The position numbers were made by a program, and so were the translations under genes. The notes under the pieces are model-generated. The model did not search any database. It was not told the origin of the DNA and was given only the letters and a program-made list of their open reading frames with translations. Below, one piece after another: positions 35,542 to 45,523 of a stretch of 64,000 nt of DNA. This stretch comes from Mesorhizobium sp. Root102 (GTDB taxonomy: Bacteria; Pseudomonadota; Alphaproteobacteria; Rhizobiales; Rhizobiaceae), in assembly GCF_001425625.1 (NCBI RefSeq), contig NZ_LMCP01000046.1, positions 228,565 to 292,564 on the forward strand. The letters run 5' to 3'. Position 1 is the stretch's first letter. Each line of letters opens with the position of its first letter.

Positions 35542-36756
35542 ATTGAGCACCGTCATCAGTTGGCCACGTCGTTCCGGACTGAAGCGGATGACGACGATGA
35601 TGCAGACGGCGACCACGCCGGCAAACAGCGCCAGCGCATAGCTATAGCTGCCTCCGGCGCTTTCTGCGATTCCTGCCTGATAGGGGCCGCCATAGGATGC
35701 CGCGAGATTGCCGGCCTGATAGATGAAGCCGGGCAAGGTTGCCCGCACCGCGCCGGGCGAAAGCTCGTTGAGGTGCACCGGGATGACACCCCATGCGCCC
35801 TGGACCGCGACCTGCATGATGAAGGCGCCGACGGCGAGCATGAACGGCGTGGTCGAGTAGGCCCACAGCGGAATAGACGGCAGGGCGATCAGGCACGCCA
35901 GTGTGATGGCGTTGACGCGGCCGATCTTCTCGGACAGCGCGCCGAATGCCAGGCCACCGACGATGGCGCCGATGTTGGCAACGATCGTGATCCAGCTCAC
36001 CGTATGCGGATCGAAGCCGTGTTGCTTCTTCAGGAAGGTCGGGTAGAGGTCCTGCGTGCCATGGCTGAAGAAATTGAAGAACATCATCAGCACGACGGCA
36101 TAGAGTGCGACGCCCCAGTGTTTCTGCAGCGTTTCCCACATGCCGGGTCGGGCCTGTTTCTGCGCTTCGACGAAGGCCGGCGATTCCGGCACGTGCGAGC
36201 GGATGAACAGGACAATCAGGGCAGGCACGAAGCTGAGCAGGAACATTGCACGCCAGCCGATCGTGTAGCCGCCGATCGTCTGCTGATAGAGCAGGCCGTA
36301 GACCACCGCCGCCAGCAGATAACCGGCCGGATAGCCGCACTGCAGGATACCCGAAACCACACCGCGCGCGCTGGGCGGGATGGATTCCATGGCCAGCGAA
36401 CTGCCAAGCCCCCATTCGCCGCCCATGGCGATGCCGAACAGAGCGCGCAGCGCAAGAAAGATACCGAGATTGGGTGAGAAGGCGGCCAGCGCGCCGATCA
36501 CCGAGTAGCTGACGATGTTGAGCATCAGGATGGGCTTGCGCCCATATTTGTCGGCAAGCATGCCGAAGAAGAACGCGCCGATGAAGCGTGTAGCCAAGGT
36601 CAGGAACAGTGCCTTGGAGACTGCGGGCACGTCAGCGTGGAATTCGGTCGCGATATCGGTGAGCAGGAATGTCAGAAGGAAGAAATCAAATGCGTCCAGC
36701 GTCCAGCCCAGGAACGAGGCCAGGACGGTCTTCTTCTGCTGCGAATTGAGGTTCAA
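35539..36756 (-). CDS. MFS transporter (sugar/organic acid:proton symporter type)
   Basis: A 405-residue carrier with twelve hydrophobic segments. The best start is TTG 36756 because AGGAGG sits six bases before it; a TTG ten codons further upstream has no such site. Motifs are FLGWTLDAFDFFLLTFLLTD, the loop-2 GMLADKYGRKPIL and the matching loop-8 GALSEKIGR. It resembles carboxylate permeases (lactate/SHS and metabolite:H+ groups). The last codon and stop lie in an intergenic repeat. It may belong functionally to the sugar/polyol catabolic operon to its right. Confidence 0.9.
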   Translation of the reverse strand: MNLNSQQKKTVLASFLGWTLDAFDFFLLTFLLTDIATEFHADVPAVSKALFLTLATRFIGAFFFGMLADKYGRKPILMLNIVSYSVIGALAAFSPNLGIFLALRALFGIAMGGEWGLGSSLAMESIPPSARGVVSGILQCGYPAGYLLAAVVYGLLYQQTIGGYTIGWRAMFLLSFVPALIVLFIRSHVPESPAFVEAQKQARPGMWETLQKHWGVALYAVVLMMFFNFFSHGTQDLYPTFLKKQHGFDPHTVSWITIVANIGAIVGGLAFGALSEKIGRVNAITLACLIALPSIPLWAYSTTPFMLAVGAFIMQVAVQGAWGVIPVHLNELSPGAVRATLPGFIYQAGNLAASYGGPYQAGIAESAGGSYSYALALFAGVVAVCIIVVIRFSPERRGQLMTVLN

Positions 36757-36838
36757 GACCTTCCTCCTTTGCCATCCCCCGGGCAACGATATGTCGCCCG
36801 GTTGGCTAAAGAGAACAGCTCTCAGCCGGCTCCAGCGG

Positions 36839-37156
36839 TCACTTTTTCGTAAGGTCGAGATCGAACACCATCAGTCCGTCCGTGCCGCCTTCGAGAGCCG
36901 CAACCAGCCGCGCGCCAGCACGCTGATGCGCCTCGTGCACCAGATAGGCGTCGCGCGCGGCGGCATCGCGGAAATCGATGGTGAAGCCGTGGCTGAAGCC
37001 GCGTGCGAACGGCTCCGGACTGACATTGGCGCTGAACTGGACCGTGTCCATGCCGTCGACTACCTGTCGCAGCGCCTCGAGGTCGGCGTGGATCGCCTTG
37101 CGTTCGCCGTCGCCGACATCATTGCGGAATTTGACGAAAACACAGTGCCTGATCAT
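36839..37156 (-). CDS. Dabb-domain (stress-responsive A/B barrel) protein
   Basis: A 105-residue protein starting MIRHCVFVKFRNDVGDGERK, with FTIDFRDAAARDAYLVHEAH; both are standard Dabb elements of the dimeric ferredoxin-like barrel. It is the last gene of the long leftward catabolic operon, 17 bp behind a GMC oxidoreductase. Proteins of this type sometimes act as small lyases or cyclases on polyketide-like or sugar-derived intermediates. The role here is unknown. Confidence 0.85.
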   Translation of the reverse strand: MIRHCVFVKFRNDVGDGERKAIHADLEALRQVVDGMDTVQFSANVSPEPFARGFSHGFTIDFRDAAARDAYLVHEAHQRAGARLVAALEGGTDGLMVFDLDLTKK

Positions 37157-37173
37157 TTCTTGCTCCTGAATGC

Positions 37174-38802
37174 CTAAGCCGCCCGGTTTCCGGAAAACAC
37201 CGCCGGTGGCAGCGGCTCGCGGCCGAGCACCAGGTCGGCGCCCTTTTCACCGACCATGATGGTCGGCGCATTGGTGTTGGAGGAGGGCACGCGCGGCATC
37301 ACCGAGGCGTCGCAGACCCGCAGGCCCTCAATGCCGCGCAGCCGCAGGTCCGGCGTCACGACAGCCATGTCGTCATGGCCCATGCGGCAAGTGCCGACCG
37401 GGTGGTGGTCGGTCTTGGAACTGCGGCAGGCATAGTCGAACAGTTCGTCGTCGCTGGCGAGTGACGGGCCGGGCAGCACCTCGCGCAGCACGTAAGGGGC
37501 AAGCGCCTTCTGCCGCATGATCTCGCGCGCCAGCCGCAGCCCCTTGATCGACATGGCGCGGTCATAGGGATCGGACCAGTAGTTCGGATCGATCAGCGGG
37601 TGGTCGGCCGGGTCGGCACTCTTCAGCCGCACCGTGCCGCGCGAGCGCGGCCGCAGGAAGGCCGAGTTCAGGGTGACGCCAGGGTTCTTCAGCTTCTCGA
37701 CGCCGGCCTCGATGCCGGAGCCCAGACCGAGATGGAACTGGATGTCGGGCGAGGCGGCGGTCGGGTCGGCGTACCAGAAGCCGCCGGTCTCGAACAGGCT
37801 GGAGGCCACCGGCCCTTTCTTCAGCAGCATATATTGCAGGCCGGCCCAGGCCGTGCGGTGCAGCTTGGCGTAGTTGTCGTAGGTGTGATCGCCTGTGCAT
37901 TCGGCGATGACGAACAGGTCGAGATGGTCCTGCATGTTGGAGCCGACGCCGGGCAGATCATGCACCGGTGTGACGCCGACCGCCTTCAGGTGATCGGCCG
38001 GGCCGATGCCCGACTGCATCAAGAGCTTCGGGGAGCCGATGGCGCCTGACGAGACGATCACCTCGCGCTCGGCACGCAGGATTTTCTTCTTGCCGCCTGG
38101 CCTGTCGACCACCTCGACGCCGATGGCGCGGCCCTTCTCGACGACGATGCGGGTGACCAGCACATCGGTTCGGACGGTCAGGTTCTTGCGGGCGCGGATC
38201 GGCCTGAGATAGGCCACCGAAGCGGAGGAACGGCGGGCGTCCCTCTGGGTCAACTGGTAATAGCCGACGCCTTCCTGGCTGGCGCCGTTGAAGTCCGGAT
38301 TGAAGGGGATGCCCATCTCCTGGCCGGCACGAAAATAGGCCTCGCAGATCGGCAGCGGCGAAATCGGGTTCGACACGCCGAGGGGGCCCTGGTCGCCGTG
38401 GAAATCGTTGGCGTAGCGCTGGTTGTTCTCGGCGCGTTTGAAGTAAGGCAGCACGTCGCGATAGCCCCAGCCGGCAAGGCCTTCTTCCTTCTCCCAGGCG
38501 TCGTAGTCGCGGGCATTGCCGCGCGTGTAGATCTGGGCGTTGATGGAGGAGCCGCCGCCGACCACCTTGGCCTGCGTGTACCAGAAGATGCGGTCCTTCA
38601 TGTGCTTCTGCGGCACAGTCGACCAACCCCACGAGGCGATACCCTTGGTCATCTTGGCAAAGCCCGCCGGCATGTGGATGTAGGGATGCCAGTCCTTGCC
38701 GCCGGCCTCCAGCAGCAGGACCGAATTTGCCGGATCCTCGCTCAACCGGTTGGCCAGAACGCAGCCGGCCGGACCGGCGCCCACGATGATGTAGTCGGTC
38801 AT
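37174..38802 (-). CDS. GMC oxidoreductase (choline/alcohol dehydrogenase-like)
   Basis: A 542-residue FAD protein. The FAD motif YIIVGAGPAGCVLANRLSED is at the very N-terminus; ATG 38802 is preferred over GTG 38814. Other GMC features are KVVGGGSSINAQIYTRG, VSSGAIGSPKLLMQSGIGPA and the C-terminal active-site stretch KTDHHPVGTCRMG with the catalytic histidine, then MPRVPSSNTNAPTIMVGEKG. It would oxidise an alcohol or polyol. It sits 12 bp behind an SDR. Confidence 0.92.
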   Translation of the reverse strand: MTDYIIVGAGPAGCVLANRLSEDPANSVLLLEAGGKDWHPYIHMPAGFAKMTKGIASWGWSTVPQKHMKDRIFWYTQAKVVGGGSSINAQIYTRGNARDYDAWEKEEGLAGWGYRDVLPYFKRAENNQRYANDFHGDQGPLGVSNPISPLPICEAYFRAGQEMGIPFNPDFNGASQEGVGYYQLTQRDARRSSASVAYLRPIRARKNLTVRTDVLVTRIVVEKGRAIGVEVVDRPGGKKKILRAEREVIVSSGAIGSPKLLMQSGIGPADHLKAVGVTPVHDLPGVGSNMQDHLDLFVIAECTGDHTYDNYAKLHRTAWAGLQYMLLKKGPVASSLFETGGFWYADPTAASPDIQFHLGLGSGIEAGVEKLKNPGVTLNSAFLRPRSRGTVRLKSADPADHPLIDPNYWSDPYDRAMSIKGLRLAREIMRQKALAPYVLREVLPGPSLASDDELFDYACRSSKTDHHPVGTCRMGHDDMAVVTPDLRLRGIEGLRVCDASVMPRVPSSNTNAPTIMVGEKGADLVLGREPLPPAVFSGNRAA

Positions 38803-38814
38803 GACACTGTCCAC

Positions 38815-39576
38815 TTACAGTCGCGGCACGGAGAGCGCGCCGTCGACATTGATGATCGAGCCGGTCGAAAAGCCGAGCTTGCCGCCGGCGAGCGTCGCCA
38901 CCACTGCACCGATATCCGACGCTTCGCCCCAGCGCTTTGCCGGCACCAGTCCATCGTCGATGAGGGCGTCGTATTTGGCGGTCACGCCTGCCGTCATGTC
39001 GGTGCGGATGATGCCTGGCCGCACCTCGAAAACGCCGATGTTCTCAGGCGCAAGCCGCAGCGCCAGGTTCTTCACCCACATCGAAAGCCCGGCTTTCGAG
39101 ATGCAGTAGTCCGGCCGTTCGGGCGACGCCATTTCGGCGCTGACCGAGGTGATGGTGATGATCGATTTCGGATGGCCCCCGGGTACGGCCAGCATCGCCC
39201 TGGCGACGGCCTGGCTGAGGAAAACGGTGCCGCGCAGATTGATGCTGAGCGTGCGGTCGAAATGTTCCGGCTGGAGGTCCAGCAGATCACCGCGCACCAC
39301 GGCGCCAACGCCGGCATTGTTGACGAGACAGTCGATGCGGCCGAAGGCGCGCGTGGCGGCGGCGACGAGGGCCGGATGGTCGTCGAGGTTGGCGATGTCA
39401 CAACGCACATAGGCGAACTTTGAGCCGCGCGCGGTGATGTCGGCGGCAAGTTCGTCCGGAGGTTGGTCAGCAAGATCGGCGATCAGAATGTCGAAGCCTG
39501 CATCGGCCAGCGCTTCGGCGCAGGCCAGCCCAATGCCGCGCGCGCCGCCGGTGACGATGGCCGCCGGGCGGGTCAT
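38815..39576 (-). CDS. SDR-family 3-oxoacyl-reductase-like dehydrogenase
   Basis: A 253-residue SDR with TGGARGIGLACAEAL, the NNAGVGA motif, SVSAEMASPERPDYCISKAG (Ser, Tyr and Lys of the catalytic triad) and an ending IINVDGALSVPRL. It overlaps the following GMC gene by four bases. In this operon it could act on a sugar or polyol intermediate. Confidence 0.9.
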   Translation of the reverse strand: MTRPAAIVTGGARGIGLACAEALADAGFDILIADLADQPPDELAADITARGSKFAYVRCDIANLDDHPALVAAATRAFGRIDCLVNNAGVGAVVRGDLLDLQPEHFDRTLSINLRGTVFLSQAVARAMLAVPGGHPKSIITITSVSAEMASPERPDYCISKAGLSMWVKNLALRLAPENIGVFEVRPGIIRTDMTAGVTAKYDALIDDGLVPAKRWGEASDIGAVVATLAGGKLGFSTGSIINVDGALSVPRL

Positions 39577-41090
39577 GCAGCGAGCTCCGTCTTGCGGATA
39601 TGGTCCGCGACGCGCAGCGCCTGGGCGGCGATCGACAGCGCCGGATTGACGGCGGCCGAGTTGGGCAGGAAGCTGCCATCGACGACGAACAGGTTCCGGT
39701 GGTCGAATGAGCGGCAGAAGGGATCAAGCGGCGCGGTGGCCGGGTCGTCACCCATCTTCACCGTGCCGCACTGGTGCGACGGTGTGCGTTTGTCGAAGGG
39801 CCGCGACAGCACTAGGGGATAACCGCAGGCGCGGAAGTTCTCGCGCATCACCTTGGTCAGTCCGTCGAGCGACTGCATGTTGGAGCGCCGCCACTGCATG
39901 ACGATGTCCTTGCCGTCGACCATGATGCGGCTTTCCGGATCGGGCAGGTCCTCGCACATCAGATACCAGTCGACGGCGTGGCCGGCGATAAAATCAAGCG
40001 CGAATTTCGGCGTGTACTTCACATTGGCTTTCAGCATGTTGCCGTCGATCTTGCCGAGCAGCTGGACATTGCCGAGCGGCTTGCCGCCCTTGCCGTCGGA
40101 CAGATAATAGTCGTTCAGCATCAGCGTCTTCTGGTAGACGGCATCGTTCCTGCGGCGCGGGTCGATCGCCAGCATGGCGCTGGAATTGTGGTTCATGAAA
40201 TTGCGGCCGACCTGGTCGGAGCGGTTGGCGAGGCCCTTGCCACCTCCCTTGCCGTTGTTGGGCGAGGGTGAGCGCAGCAGTATGACGGCGGAATTGACCG
40301 CGCCAGCCGAGAGGATGACCAGCTTCGGCGACACTTTCTTCAATTCGCCATTCTGACGATAGTGAATCGCGGCGATGGTCTTGCCGTCGGCCGACGCCTC
40401 GAGATATTCGACGTAGGCGCTGGTTTCGAGCGTGATGTTCTGGTCAGTCAGGGCTGCCGTCAGCGGTCCCGTTTGTGCGTCGATCTTGCCCTGGCCGGTG
40501 TTCGGGAAAGCATCCCAGCCGGTTTTGCCCTCTTTCAGCCAGGTGTCGATGTCGACGCCGAGCGGCAGCGAGGCGGGATGCAGTCCAAGGCCCTTGAGTT
40601 CGGCGCGGGCGCGGGCGATGGGGGCTTCGTCGGACACCGGCCTGAAGGCGTAGGGGACCGAATGGAACGGCTCGGTCGGGTCCTCGCCCAGCGTGCCACG
40701 CACGCGAAACAGCTGTTCGGCCTTCGAATACCAGGGCTCGAACTCGTCATAGGAAAACGGCCATGCCGGCGAGACGCCGCCGAAATGCTCCATGACCGCA
40801 AAGTCCTCTTTGCGGTAGCGGATCAGCACTGCGCCATAGAATTTCGAATTGCCGCCGACATAGTAGTAATTGCCGGGGTTGAAGGCGGCGCCGCCGGCCT
40901 CGCGCCACATCTCCTTCGGCCGGTAATGGCCATCGATGAAGATCGAGCGCGTGTCGCGTGCGTGCGGCGTCGCCGGCAACGGCTCGCCACGCTCCAGCAT
41001 CAGGATCGAGGCGCCGCTGCCGGCAAGGCCGGAGGCGATCGTGGCGCCACCTATGCCGGAGCCGATGATGACGATGTCCGGATTTGTCAT
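39573..41090 (-). CDS. GMC oxidoreductase (sugar/gluconate dehydrogenase-like)
   Basis: A 505-residue FAD enzyme starting DIVIIGSGIGGATIASGLAG. GNYYYVGGNSKFYGAVLIRY is a covalent- or tight-FAD region seen in sugar-oxidising GMC enzymes, and SHQCGTVKMGDDP with NPALSIAAQALRVADHI forms the C-terminal active site. There is no Tat or Sec signal at the N-terminus, so it is probably cytoplasmic. It lies 5 bp from the ABC ATPase, in the same operon as the other GMC enzyme, and the two are only distantly alike. Confidence 0.9.
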   Translation of the reverse strand: MTNPDIVIIGSGIGGATIASGLAGSGASILMLERGEPLPATPHARDTRSIFIDGHYRPKEMWREAGGAAFNPGNYYYVGGNSKFYGAVLIRYRKEDFAVMEHFGGVSPAWPFSYDEFEPWYSKAEQLFRVRGTLGEDPTEPFHSVPYAFRPVSDEAPIARARAELKGLGLHPASLPLGVDIDTWLKEGKTGWDAFPNTGQGKIDAQTGPLTAALTDQNITLETSAYVEYLEASADGKTIAAIHYRQNGELKKVSPKLVILSAGAVNSAVILLRSPSPNNGKGGGKGLANRSDQVGRNFMNHNSSAMLAIDPRRRNDAVYQKTLMLNDYYLSDGKGGKPLGNVQLLGKIDGNMLKANVKYTPKFALDFIAGHAVDWYLMCEDLPDPESRIMVDGKDIVMQWRRSNMQSLDGLTKVMRENFRACGYPLVLSRPFDKRTPSHQCGTVKMGDDPATAPLDPFCRSFDHRNLFVVDGSFLPNSAAVNPALSIAAQALRVADHIRKTELAA

Positions 41091-41095
41091 GGCCG

Positions 41096-42211
<1,116 letters not shown>

Positions 42212-42215
42212 CAGA

Positions 42216-43160
42216 TTATCCTTTGACGGCGCCAGCCATGAGACCGCGCACGAAGTAGCGGCCGGCGAGCACATAGATGAGAAGGGTAGGCAGTGCCGCG
42301 ATCATCGCGGCGGCCATGTTGACGTTGTATTCGACGACGCCGGTCGAAGTGTTGACGACGTTGTTGAGCGCCACCGTCATCGGCATCGCGTCGCCGGTGC
42401 CGGCGTAAGCCGAGGCGAACAGGAAGTCGTTCCAGATGTTGGTGAACTGATAGATCACGGTGACGACGAAGATCGGCATCGAATTCGGCAGCATGATGCG
42501 GCGGAAGATCTGGAAGAAGGAGGCGCCGTCGACCTGTGCCGCCTTGACCAGTTCGGTCGGGAACGCCTCGTAGTAATTGCGGAAGAACAGCGTGGTGAAG
42601 CCGATGCCGTAGACGACGTGGACGAAGACGAGGTTGACCGTCGGGTTGCCGAGGCCGAAGCTCGTTCCGACCGAGTTCTGCAGCGTGACGCCGAAGCGAC
42701 CGAGGCTGCCGAGGATGGTTGCCATCGGCAACAGCACCGACTGGAACGGAATGAAGCAGGCGAACAGCATCAGTCCGAACACCAGCGTTGCGCCGCGGAA
42801 GCGCCATTTGGTCAGCACGTAGCCGTTCAGCGCCCCGAGCATCGTCGAGATCAGCACGGCCGGAACCACCATCTTGATGGAGTTCCAGAAATAGCCCTTG
42901 ATGCCGGCGCAGGTCAGGCCGACGCAGGTTTCGCCCCAGGCCTTCACCCATGGGTCGAAGGTCGGCACCCTGGGCGGTGCCAGCATGTTGCCGTTCTGGA
43001 TCTCGTCCATGGTCTTGAACGAGGTCACCAGCATGACGAACAGCGGCATCAGGTAAAACAGCGCAAAGAGCGCCAGCAGCCCGTAGATGACGATGCGGTT
43101 GATGATCTTGACGTTGACGCCGCCGGAAGCCTGGCGGGCGGGAGTGGTGACAGCGCTCAT
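42216..43160 (-). CDS. ABC sugar importer permease (MalG type)
   Basis: A 314-residue inner-membrane protein, about six segments, with the EAA loop AAQVDGASFFQIFRRIMLPN. Its first segment is IVIYGLLALFALFYLMPLFV. It overlaps the MalF-type permease by 4 bp and lies 4 bp from the ATPase. Confidence 0.92.
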   Translation of the reverse strand: MSAVTTPARQASGGVNVKIINRIVIYGLLALFALFYLMPLFVMLVTSFKTMDEIQNGNMLAPPRVPTFDPWVKAWGETCVGLTCAGIKGYFWNSIKMVVPAVLISTMLGALNGYVLTKWRFRGATLVFGLMLFACFIPFQSVLLPMATILGSLGRFGVTLQNSVGTSFGLGNPTVNLVFVHVVYGIGFTTLFFRNYYEAFPTELVKAAQVDGASFFQIFRRIMLPNSMPIFVVTVIYQFTNIWNDFLFASAYAGTGDAMPMTVALNNVVNTSTGVVEYNVNMAAAMIAALPTLLIYVLAGRYFVRGLMAGAVKG

Positions 43161-44107
43161 CGCGGCTTCTCCCTCAGTTCCGAATAGAGATAGGGCACGA
43201 TGATGGCGACGATGGTCATCAGCATGATCACGGCGCTGGCCGAGCCGACGGCCATTTCGTTGCGCTTGAACGTGTACTCATACATGAAATTGGAGGGCAG
43301 CCAGGCCGAGCCGCCGGGCCCGCCGCTGGTCAGCGCCACGACCAGATCGTAGGATTTGATGGCGAGATGCGCGAGCACGATGAAGGCCGACAGGAAGATC
43401 GGCCGCAGCAGCGGGATGACGATGCGGCGGTAGAGCTGGAAGGTGGTGGCGCCGTCGATCTGCGCAGCCTTCATGATCTCGCCGTCGATGCCGCGCAGGC
43501 CGGCCAGGAACATCGCCATGATGAAGCCGGAGGCCTGCCAGACGCCGGCAATGACCACCGTGTAGATGACGAAATCCTTGTTCTTGATCCAGTCGAAATG
43601 GAAGCTCGTCCAGCCCCATTGATGCAAGGTCTGCTCGAGGCCGAGACCGGGATCGAGGAACCATTTCCAGGCGACGCCGGTGACGATGAAGGACAGCGCC
43701 ATCGGGTAGAGGTAGATCGGCCGCAGCACGCCTTCGCCGCGGATCTTCTGGTCGAGCAGGATGGCCAGGAACAGGCCGAGAGCCAGGCAGATGGCGATAT
43801 AGAGAAAGCCGAAAATGCCCATATTGGTGATCGACGTGTACCAGCTCGATGGCGGGTCGGTGTCGAAGGTCCAGCCCCACAGCCGCTGATAGGCGCGCGA
43901 GCCGGTGATGACATAGGACGGGAAGGTCTTGGAATTGGTGAAGGACAGATAGATCGTCCACAGGATGAAGCCGTAGACGAAGACGATGGTGATGGCGAAG
44001 CTCGGCGCCAGAACGATCTTCGGCAAGGCGTCCTGCAGCCGCGAGCGCACCGAGGCGCGGTGCCGCTCCGGCGTCAGCTTGATCTGGCTTGTCGCTACGG
44101 TGCTCAT
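43157..44107 (-). CDS. ABC sugar importer permease (MalF type)
   Basis: A 316-residue inner-membrane protein with six segments. The EAA loop is KAAQIDGATTFQLYRRIVIP. The N-terminal 30 residues are hydrophilic (TPERHRASVRSRLQDALPK). It pairs with the MalG-type permease to form the pore. Confidence 0.92.
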   Translation of the reverse strand: MSTVATSQIKLTPERHRASVRSRLQDALPKIVLAPSFAITIVFVYGFILWTIYLSFTNSKTFPSYVITGSRAYQRLWGWTFDTDPPSSWYTSITNMGIFGFLYIAICLALGLFLAILLDQKIRGEGVLRPIYLYPMALSFIVTGVAWKWFLDPGLGLEQTLHQWGWTSFHFDWIKNKDFVIYTVVIAGVWQASGFIMAMFLAGLRGIDGEIMKAAQIDGATTFQLYRRIVIPLLRPIFLSAFIVLAHLAIKSYDLVVALTSGGPGGSAWLPSNFMYEYTFKRNEMAVGSASAVIMLMTIVAIIVPYLYSELREKPR

Positions 44108-44167
44108 GGGGCTCCTCCCGTCGACGCGAGGCCAACCAGGTTCGCGGATCTTAGTTCGCGGATTTGG

Positions 44168-44193
44168 GCCTTCCCCGCCGGAGCGGGGAAGGC
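44168..44193 (-). terminator. Intercistronic hairpin between binding-protein and permease genes
   Basis: An 11-bp perfect stem (GCCTTCCCCGC / GCGGGGAAGGC) with a 4-base loop, in the 104-bp gap. It probably protects the binding-protein message or partly stops transcription. It lacks a long U tract on the minus strand. Confidence 0.6.
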
Positions 44194-44211
44194 GTTTTGG
44201 GTGTGTGGCGC

Positions 44212-45465
44212 TTACTTGGCGTCGTCGATGGCCTTGACCAGCTCGGTCACGGCCTCGTCCGAGGTCTTGATCTGACCATGGACGAACTTGGAGACGACAT
44301 CCTTGTAGGCATTGGCGACCGCCGGAGGCGCACCATAACCCTGGGCCAGCGAGCCGAACAGCGTGCCGCCGTCATTGGCTGCTTTCAGGTCGGCGATGCC
44401 CTTCTTGCCGCAAGCGTCGAAGTCGGTGTCCGGAACGTCGGTACGGGCCGGAACCGAACCCTTGACGACGTTAAAGGCCGACTGGAAGCTCTTCGACAGG
44501 GTGGCGGTGGCCAACGCAACCTGGGCTGCCTTGCGGTCGTCCGGAACGTTGAACATGCCGAACATGTCGGAGTTGTAGATCACCGAACCGTCGGTGCCCG
44601 GGAAGCGATAGCACAGGAAGTCCGTGCCCGGGGTCTTCTTAGCGGCGTGGAACTCACCCTTGGCCCAGTCGCCCATGACCTGAACCAGCGCATCGCCCTT
44701 GATGACCATGGCGGTGGCAAGGTTCCAGTCGCGGCCCGAGAAGTTCGGGTCGACATAGGTGACGAGCTTGGCCAGGTTGTCGAACGACTTCTTCATCGTG
44801 TCGGATTTGAGCGAAGCGTCGTCGAGGTCGTTGAAGGCCTTCTTGTAGAACTCAGGTCCGCCGGTCGACAGCACGACCGAGTCGAACATGGTGGCTTCCT
44901 GCCAGTTCTGGCCACCGAGAGCGAGCGGGATCACGCCTGCCGCCTTGGCCTTGTCGAGCAGGGCAACGAAGTCGTCGAAGGTCTTCGGCTCGGTGCCGCC
45001 GATCTTGTCCATGACGGCCTTGTTGATCCACAGCCAGTTGACCGAGTGGACGTTGACCGGAGCCGCGACCCACTTGCCCTCATAGACCGAGAACTTCTGC
45101 AGGGCTGCCGGAACGGACTTGTCCCAGCCTTCCTTCTTCGCCGTTTCGGTCAGGTCGCCCATGACGCCGGCAGCGGCATAGTCGAGCACGGTATAGCCGA
45201 GCATCTGCGAGGCGGTCGGATAGTTGCCGGCGGCAACCATTGCCTTCAGCGCGGTCATGGCAGCATCGCCGCCGCCGCCGGCCACCGGCACGTCCTTCCA
45301 GGCATAGCCTTCCTTGGCCAGGTCACCCTTGAGGACGTTCAGAGCAGCCGCTTCGCCGCCCGACGTCCACCAATGCAGCATCTGGACTTCCTTGACGTCC
45401 TCGGCATGGGCCGCGAAAGCCAGGCCCGATGCGAGCGCCGTTCCGATAAGCAGTTTGCGCAACAT
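44212..45465 (-). CDS. ABC sugar importer periplasmic binding protein
   Basis: A 417-residue SBP family 1 protein with a Sec signal peptide (MLRKLLIGTALASGLAFAAHAE, cleavage after AHA). GGGAGG precedes ATG 45465; the longer in-frame extension is not supported. The mature start VQMLHWWTSGGEAAALNVLK is typical of carbohydrate-binding SBPs. It contains the conserved Trp-rich and GQNWQEATMFD stretches. The sugar cannot be assigned. Confidence 0.92.
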   Translation of the reverse strand: MLRKLLIGTALASGLAFAAHAEDVKEVQMLHWWTSGGEAAALNVLKGDLAKEGYAWKDVPVAGGGGDAAMTALKAMVAAGNYPTASQMLGYTVLDYAAAGVMGDLTETAKKEGWDKSVPAALQKFSVYEGKWVAAPVNVHSVNWLWINKAVMDKIGGTEPKTFDDFVALLDKAKAAGVIPLALGGQNWQEATMFDSVVLSTGGPEFYKKAFNDLDDASLKSDTMKKSFDNLAKLVTYVDPNFSGRDWNLATAMVIKGDALVQVMGDWAKGEFHAAKKTPGTDFLCYRFPGTDGSVIYNSDMFGMFNVPDDRKAAQVALATATLSKSFQSAFNVVKGSVPARTDVPDTDFDACGKKGIADLKAANDGGTLFGSLAQGYGAPPAVANAYKDVVSKFVHGQIKTSDEAVTELVKAIDDAK

Positions 45466-45523
45466 GTACTTCCTCCCTTGTTGCATTACACGACCGGTGG
45501 AAGCCCACCGGGTTCTTCCCAAC